Assembly (NCBI GenBank): GCA_949316495.1
Contig: OX439003.1
Location: 46,449,725 to 46,513,724 of the forward strand
Source of the DNA: Amphiduros pacificus
Taxonomy: Eukaryota > Annelida > Polychaeta > Phyllodocida > Hesionidae
Reading direction: 5' to 3'
Length of the DNA stretch: 64,000 nucleotides
This document shows, piece by piece, positions 12,001-21,000 of this stretch. The translations under genes were made by a program, and so were the position numbers. The notes below the pieces were generated by a model. It ran no database searches, was not told the DNA's origin, and saw only the letters and a list, made by a program, of their open reading frames with translations. Within the stretch, counting starts at the first letter, position 1. The number at the start of each line of letters is the position of its first letter.

Positions 12001-15000
12001 CCATGTTTGTGCACTTTTGGAAACAAGCACCAAACTTGGCACGGTTGTACATTGGATCATTGCGAATCATTCTGGATATAGAAACACTTTGGTAGCGCCC
12101 CCTGGTGGCCGGGGGCGCCACCTGTACTTTTACACTTTCTCAATTTGAAGTACCCTCAGAAAAAAAATCATAACTTCTTTAATATTTGAGATATTTCTAT
12201 TCTGATTAAAGATTTGGAATGTAGGAAATATTCCCTAACAATTATTTAATGACAAGAAAGACATGCCATGCATATTTGATCTCCTGCTTTTACCGTTTTC
12301 ATAAATAAATGTAATTTATGTTCATGTTTGTCTTGAAATATTGAACTTAGTAATGTAAAATAATGCTTAAATGCTTTTTGGTTCATCAAATTAAATTTTT
12401 TGTATACATTTTAGAATCTAAAACTTCAATCAGAATATAAATTAGATTAATAGAAAAAAAGTTATAAATTTTACAAGGAAGGTACTTTATCTGTCCCGTT
12501 TTTTCTCTACACTTATTCAATCATTTTTTTTTGTCTTTGTGTATGATCGAAATGACCACAATGCGTATTATACTATTTGTAAAATATGTACCAGCCTCTG
12601 CTGATCCTGATCATGTACGTAAGATTGACCTACTTTTAAGGATCTTCTGAAACTGACCTACTTTTCCAACTGAGCCCAATTAAAAGATAAGGATCAGTGG
12701 TTTGACAGAGTAAAAGAACTTATTGGGAAGAGTGACCCGGAGAGAGATGACTACATTTCATGGGCAGCATTTCATGCATCACGGCAACATGGGGAGCCAC
12801 CACAAATCACAATAAGTGCACTCCTACCTCTCTTCTATGAAAATGCTCATACGGTAGCAATGATGAAGCATGGCCTGGATGTTGTACGAAAAGCAATCAA
12901 CCATGTGTCTCCAGGACAGACACCAATTATAGCAGGAGATCAACCACTTTATGCTTCACTGAAGCAGATACAGTGGTGTTGGCCTGATTTGTATGGGGAA
13001 CAGATGTACATAGTCATGTTGGGAGGGCTCCATATAGAGATGCTATTGGTACATGGTTGAAGGGTAGTGGATGGGTGGAAGCCTTGGTGTTGGCTGAGAT
13101 AGCTAATGCTGGAACAGCAGACTCATTCTTGAAGGTTGAGCATCTCACACGAACAAGGCATGCTCACCAGATAACAGCAGCATGCTTGTCCTTCCTGCTT
13201 GGTAGGGCATACCAACTATATAAAGCTGATCTGCCAGAGGGCCAGGAGAGCAAATCATTTGAATGTTGGGAACAGAATCGCATCGAAAACTGTCCCCATT
13301 TCCATTATTGGTGGCTCGCACTGAAACTGCAGATGACAATCTTCTCATTTGTTAGAGCACAATGTGAGGGAGACATAATTCTGTTCACTGAAGCTTTATC
13401 TAAGCTAGTGCCATGGTTCTTTGCTTTGGACCACACAAATTATGCAAGATGGCTGCCTGTGTATGTTAGGGACCTCTCAACCATGGAAAGTAATCACCCT
13501 GAAATCCACAAAGGTCATGTGGGACTGACAGAGAATCCTAGTGCTTTTCGTAAATGGATGATTTCAGGGCCTGAATTGGCCAGGGTTTTGTCCGAATTTG
13601 AGAAATCAAACAATGCAACCCCTGATGTTGGAAATAGCAGACATCATGAGCAAACTCCCTCTGTACAGAAGACATTTCAGAAACAGGTTTTGGCACTTCT
13701 ATCCACATTTGAGGACCTGGGCAACCCATTCATTGAGGAAAGTCCTGACCTGCTGGTCCTTGATACTAAAGACATTTTGGATGAATCTGTTGCCAAAACT
13801 GAGAAATTGTTGAATTAGGACAGGAGCAATATGTATAATACACAGAAGAAAGACTTACCTCAACCTCAAAACCCATATCAGACACCATAAGTAAAAACAA
13901 CCTGTCAGGCCACAAAATACACATAAATCTAAATTACAGAACACCATATCAAATCTACAAGATAATTGTGAACTCTTTTCCCGATTGTACATCTCATGTC
14001 AAACTCGAGCTATTAATATGGAAGATTTCTTTTGTCATGAGAATCAACCATTTCCACCATCACTTTCAGATCATGGGCAACTAAGAATAGGCAAGAAATC
14101 TGATCTTATACCATGTCTGGAGAGCTATGTACAGTCAACCAGAGATTCCCCAGAAGTTGACACAAAACTGTTTGATGGGGCTGCCACAGTACATTTCCCA
14201 CTTCCAAAAACGTCTTGCACATTTAAAGAATATGCTGATATGATCTTTTTGCCATTCATCCAGTCCCACCTTCAGACAGTGAAACGCTAAGACATTGTTT
14301 GAGATAGATATATTCCTGATAGTCTTAAATCTTCCACAAGGGAAAAGAGAGGGAAAGGAGAAAGGCCAAATAATTGGTCAAAATTCCTTTTGGTCAATGC
14401 AAATAAAGTGGAACTTTTCCAATTCCTGACACATGTCTTGATTGATAATCTGGAGACAGATAAGGAGGTGTATATCACTGCAAACAGGTAGCAGATAATA
14501 ATTGGTATGACTACATCATGCCATGTAACCATGAGGAGGCAGACTCTTGTCTAATCATCCATGCTGCTGATGCTGCTAGTAAGGATCACAAAAAAATGTT
14601 GATCAGAACAGTAGATACAGATGTTGTTGTGCTGGCAACAGCATATGCAGAAAGACTAGGAGTAGATGAGATTTGGGTAGGATTTGGGACAAATACAAAT
14701 TTTAAATATCCCCCTATACATGACATCTTAAAGGTATTAAGCACCAATCCTGTTTTCTTGGTTTTGCAACAGTATATATACATATGAACACCATGACGTA
14801 TTAAAGTCTGACATCGAGCACCAAGAAAAGTTACTACAAGACATAGAAGTTGCACAGTCTGTATAAGATTTTCTCAGCCTATGGCTGCACGTGACGGGTA
14901 AACACGGGTAGCGTGAACTTTATTTGACCTCAATTGAGGCTCAAAGTATGGTAGCACTGTTTGACGTCATTTTGGTGCTATTCAAAAGACAATACATTTC

Positions 15001-18000
15001 ATGACGTCATAAGCATATTGCCATGCTGTTATGACGTCATTTTACCTTTCAGTGCCTCTATGATGACTCTCCACATAAAAATGACGCCAAGAAAGGAGTG
15101 TGCTTTCATTAGGGGCCTATATATTAGGTTCATGTTCAAATAGGTTTTACAGACAATGATGGGGATGCATTTTTCAAAAAGTTTATAGATATGAAAGACA
15201 AATACATTTATCACCAATATGTGAATTTTAAACGTTTTTTTCAAAATCGATGCTTAATCCCTTTAAGAGCAATAGGAGAACAAAAGGCCAAAGCACTCCC
15301 AGGATTCCATGCACTGACAGGCTGTGATACTGTTTCGGGTTTTGCTGGCAGAGGCAAAAAGACAGCGTGGGATGCCTGGAGGTGTTTCCCAGAGGTCACA
15401 GATGCTTTCATGGAAATATCAACACCTCACAGCACCATGAGCCAGGAAAATTTGAATCTATTGGAGAGATTTGTCATCATTTGGTATGACAGAACAAGAC
15501 CACATACAGACCTCAATGAAGCGAGAAAAGACTTGTTCATCAAAAGAGGGAAGCATCGCATTGAGACGCTTCCACCAACCAAGGCTGCCTTTGAGCAACA
15601 TACCCGTCGAGCAGGGCATGTGTGGGGACAAAGTCTTGTTCCACAAATGATGCTTCCAAGTCCAGGAGAATGGGGATGGATGAAAAAGGATGACAAGTGG
15701 AATCCTTTCTGGACTGTGCTTCCAGAAGCTTTGAAAGGCTGCAGAGAGCTGATAAAGTGTGCCTGTAAAAAGGCATGCAACAATCGTTGTGGTTGTACTC
15801 TTGCATCTCTGCCATGTGCCCCAATGTGTGATTGTGTCTCTAAAGATGATACCTAGCAAAATTTCTGCTGTACAGGTATATACCAGTGATATTTTAATAA
15901 TGTCATTATTAAAATAATGACAAGTTAGATTTTATATTTTACACATTGTTAAATATAGATACAGGATAAAATACGAAACTGAGAAAGTACCATTGTTGTA
16001 AATTGCATAACTTCTTTTCTGTTCAATCAATTTTCATTTTGAATGAAGCTTTAGATTTATAAGTGTAGTAACTAACTTTATTCTATTGAACAGAAAAACA
16101 TTTAAGCAATATTTTGTATCCTTATTTCCAATATTTCCAAGAAAACATGGAGTAGAATTAAGATTTTTGATAAAAATTAAGATTAATTGAGATTAAATAT
16201 GCATGGAATGTCTTTCTTGTCATTAAATAATTGTTAGGGAATATTTCCTACATTCCAAATCTTTAATCAGAATAGAAATATCTCAAATATTAAAGAAGTT
16301 ATGATTTTTTTTCTGAGGGTACTTCAAATTGAGAAAGTGTAAAAGTACAGGTGGCGCCCCCGGCCACCAGGGGGCGCTACCAAAGTGTTTCTATATCCAG
16401 AATGATTCGCAATGATACAATGTACAACCGTGCCAAGTTTGGTGCTTGTTTCCAAAAGTGCACAAACATTGGACTTATCTACCTGACTACAGCTACTTAA
16501 TGTGAGGACAGAAAACTTACTACAAAAAGTTTAAAACACCAAATAAACATTTCATGTCCTAGAAATTGAACTACTTCCTATTTGCTTTTGCAGAGAATTA
16601 GCCCATAAGATAAGATAAGATACCTTTATTTTACCTGGATAGCATATTCAACATATTTAAACATTGATTTTCAATATGGTCCAGACAAACTCTATACTTT
16701 CTACCTGCTGCAGCTAACAAAGGTTGTGCCAAAAATAATATGATCAATCCAAAATAAAAGAACTCTTACCAAATGGTGATTTCAGCATGAAGGCTGGTGT
16801 TGATCTTATGATGGACTCCAAGCAGCACAGCATCACACAGAAGGGGCCAACTAATTCCCGGTTACTGCTCAGGCATGTTCCTGTATGAATTTTTTGGAAA
16901 TCTTGAAAAATAACATTTGTGAAATATTTTTTTCTTTAATGTTTATCAGCCTCTTGTGTATTTCTGCCATCAGACATAACCCCAGGGGTTGATGGCTCTG
17001 CTGACTTAAATGAAAACACATGAACTGTGTAACTTGCAAACTCCTGTGGGCTCTGCAGGTCAGACTGCACAGTAATTATCTGGTTTCCTACCTTATCCTT
17101 TGCTGTTACAAAATCAAAACTATGATAGGGTTCCAGCCCAATCATAGTTTGTGACAATTGATTCAAGGGCATATGAGTTGAAGAAAATTTCTGACGTTGG
17201 GTGGCTGAATGTCGGACAAAATCTTTTGCTGAACACTGACAACACTTTGTGTTTGCCATGCATGCCCAATATTTAGTATCTCCAGTTCATAGTTCAAGAG
17301 ATATGGCCTGCACAATAATACAAAGGTCAAGGTCACAGCATCAAGGTCAAAGGCCAAACTTGTAAAAAATGTATATGGTGCTCGACATAATGTTGATACA
17401 TAACAGATATGAAGTACTTTTTATTCACTTTTAATGGTTGAGATGTTGCATGTACACAAATTTTGAATTCAAGGTCAAAGTGTCAAGTTCAAAGGTTACA
17501 TGACTAAAAAGTATCACGAGGCTCAGCTACGACCTCTAAGTCACTGCACTAAGGTCAATGGTGACATCACTAAGATTTGAAGGAATCTGAATCTTCACCT
17601 CTCTAACGACCTCTATATAAAATGTGAAACATATATTACTGGTAGATTTTAAGAAGAACATTTTTGAAGAAATGTTGACACACATTTTCCCCACTCCTAA
17701 AGCTGTGCAACTTCAAGAAGTCAGCAGAGCTAAAAACTAAAAACATAGGATTTCTGAAGGTCATTGTAGCAAAAGCAATTTATAGTTCTCTACACAATTT
17801 GGCTGCCTGACTCCATCACCCCCACATTCCTTTACTTCAAAAGTCTCAAACTGAGGTTATATTAAAATTAGCAGAATGAGGCACTGGACGTTCCAGGTGT
17901 CTATGCATGTGAAAGCCAATTCACTGTTTGCTTTTGTATCTTTCAATAATCATAAAAAAATGAAAATATTCTGAGCTTCATACCTGACAAATCTATATCT

Positions 18001-21000
18001 TACAAACGAATAGCTAATAAATCCACCCTGTAGTTTCAGAAGAAAAAAAGAAAGTTGACAGACATGCAGAATAACAGAGAAATTCCTCCCTTCATTGCAC
18101 AAGCTGTAGTATCTATAGTACTGAAAATGTTACCTTTGGCATATACAAACATTGTCCAGCAAAGTTTCTTCTTCATCTGGAAGCTGTCCTGGGCAGAAGC
18201 AATGTTTCGCCTGGTACAAACAAATGTATTGCATAATACAACTATAACAACCTCAGTTGAATATTTTTTTTGTAGGATATTCACATAAGGGACTTAACCA
18301 CTTTGTAAAAGTATTAGACATGTAGTGTATTTAATAATATTGTATATATTGGTAGTGTATGATGATTGCACACATTAAGTGTATAGAAATAAATTGAAGC
18401 TCAGCCTTAATTGACATTGGCTTCATCAAATTCTGTCTATCAATATAATCTTTGCAAATTATCATTTTTATAAAGCTTGAATTAAAATTCTGTAATAGAC
18501 AATAGTGAATCTATTAAATATATCAAACTTACCCATTGGCTGTGAGCGTATGTTGAATGTCCATCTCATTGAAGAATATTTCTTCAAACATTCTGCAAAT
18601 ATTTTAATATATGCCACATAAATAAATAAAATTACCCTTGCCTATTTTAAGACACTGCAAAAATGGGAAGTCATTGTTAATGATATTATTTGATTACACA
18701 AACATCGACCAGAGGCCTCAGAGATGTGCTGCCCTATTGTTTTTTTTATATTTTGGTAATGTTTGTGAACCTTCTCTAGATCTGCCTGCAGACTGGTTAA
18801 TGAATGATAATTTTAAGTATTTAAAATATCAACTGCTTTTAATGTCGAGAACAGTTAATGTAGTACTTTATGGCAGGCCAACTACATCACTGCAACACTA
18901 TTTTTTTTACAAAAGTCTCAGACTGATGTTTTCTTAAAGTGAAATGTCTGCTCTTATCAAAAACAATTGCCATGCTTGCCATTATAATTTTCAAATCAGA
19001 AATTTTTTTTTTTTTAAATTAAACCTCATGGAAAAAGATACGATTCATCCCCGACAATACTGCATATTATCTACAACAAGAGCATTGACTCTAAGTCCCC
19101 AGCCATTCAATGCGGTAGGACAAAATTTTTGCCGATGAAATAACTCACGAACTAATGAATGGACAGACTGTACCCAAATCTAAGTTCCCCTTTGACCTTT
19201 GGTAAAATAGCTAAGGAATCCACCCAGTGGTTTCAGAGGAGATGATCAGTCTGATAGATAAACAGAATTTCAGAAAAAAGGTTCCCTTTCACTGAACCAA
19301 GTATACTAATTAATGTTGATTACTCACACTTCAAACTTGAGGAAGAGGGGATAGGTGACGCAGTACTTTCTCTCGAGAGCGAGAAGATGCTCCTGAACTG
19401 TCTCACTCAGCTGTCCAGTCTCCTTTAAAACGCCCAGCATTTGATAAAGCTCACGAATGCTGCAACATTTATATACACAACAAATTCTCAACATGATCCA
19501 TGTGAAATCTCAATAATAATCGCAATTAATTCTTAAGGACACAAGCCCAAAAAAACTGTGGTCCAATGGTCCAACAAATAGCTTATAAGTCAGCCCTATG
19601 GGTGAAACAAGCAATGCAACTTGGATCTCTGTCAACAGTGATATCTTATTTGTAAACTTGAAATTTTCTTAATGAGGAGTGTACAATGCTGTTTAAGTTA
19701 AGTAAAAGTAAAGTTACGCTGATATCTATATACTGCTGATTCTAGACAATGTCTGCTCATAGCAGTTGATAATAAGTGGCCCGCATTCAAACTGGGATCT
19801 CAAATTGAATGCTCTACTAATTGAGCTATTTCTGCCATTTTAAACCAGAATAAACCATATTTTTTCTGTTTGAGCTAGTCATTAGTGTGTTAATAATGAA
19901 GGGAAGGAACTAACTTGATGTGAGCCTTCTGGAGGAGCTGAGTGACGGTGACAGGTGGAGGGTTTAAGCTGCCACTCCTCACCTGCGGATCACTCAGACC
20001 ATAGGGAAACCTGTGTCAAACCAAAACCTCAAGTATTAGCAATTACACTTTAACCTAACCAACCTCATAGTATTCACACATGAAATATTAAACAAAACTT
20101 ATGCCATCTATCTAAAAAATAAATTAAAATTTATTTTGTATTTCATGTTAGGCATTTCCATCTTAAGATTTGTTTTTGTCACAAGAAATACTGCAGCTGT
20201 TTTAATTAACTTGACTTATTTAGCAATAAATCTAAACTTTAAAACTGTTTGAAAGTAAAGCATCAATAGATTTGTTTATTACCTTGCTTCTATGGAGGAT
20301 ATGTAAATAAGGCACGCAAAATAAACGAACTCATTATCCTGCAAGGAGTTCAAATCATAAGCCACATTTAAATTGTCAACATTGTCAGCTTGAGCACTGG
20401 AGAAGCTGCTGACCGATCATCAGTTTGTAATAATGAATATCAATATTCTCACATTATTATGGAAACCTACTTTTTGCTATCATAAGAAGGAGATGTAAGG
20501 AGTTTTGCCATGACAGACCAATGTAAAAATATAGTTGAAGTAAGGGCAATTGAAATCTATTTATTTGAAATTGAATTATTTCCATAACTGATCCTTGATT
20601 CAGCTACAAATATTTCCTTTTTTATCCTTTTAACTTACTTGTTTTAAATCTAATTGCTGGGCCATACAAATGCTGTTCCACTTTGCTGCCATAGTGCACA
20701 AGTTTTCAGGCAGACACAAACCGTCACAAAATGTCTGCAATCTGGTTTGTTGATTATTATCGAGCTGAACATTGAGATGGAGAGCAGGTGACTTTTTCTG
20801 TCTGTTGTCGACAGCGGTGACTGTGCAATGTGGGGAGGCTGGAGATCTGTGGTAAGGGGACGGAGGGGGTGACATAACACCGGCAGGTTTCGTGGTTACC
20901 ATCCTGTATGGGGAGGTACTGACCAAGTCCTGCTTTGGCACTGAAGGCTTGAGATTTACAGCATCCATCTTTTTCCTTGAAAAAAAATGCACAATTAATA

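Larger units (their letters stand above)
11953..16500 (+). mobile_element. Long-TIR DNA transposon, about 4.5 kb, decayed, TTAA at both ends
   Basis: Inverted repeats of about 540 bp: left about 11957-12500, right about 15975-16496. The outer 270 bp is nearly identical between ends and the inner part is diverged. TTAA at 11953-11956 and 16497-16500 could be a target duplication, as in Kolobok or piggyBac, but the outermost bases align imperfectly. The interior carries a plus-strand protein in several broken pieces (12670-15856). No capsid, polymerase or integrase is seen, so this is not a Polinton. It lies in the RB1 intron between exons 8 and 9, antisense to RB1. Confidence 0.85.

Noticed and set aside
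12670-15856. A Polinton or other capsid-bearing element
   Set aside because: The element is only 4.5 kb and shows no polymerase, integrase, capsid or ATPase sequence; it looks like a plain DNA transposon.
15427-15859. Three minus-strand frames over the transposon C-terminal region
   Set aside because: Shadows of the plus-strand frame that carries the conserved GCDT and Cys-rich motifs.
16866-16881. Alternative acceptor (ATACAG) giving a longer RB1 exon 8
   Set aside because: It shifts the reading frame against the conserved [12 protein letters not shown] segment; the GAGCAG acceptor keeps it.
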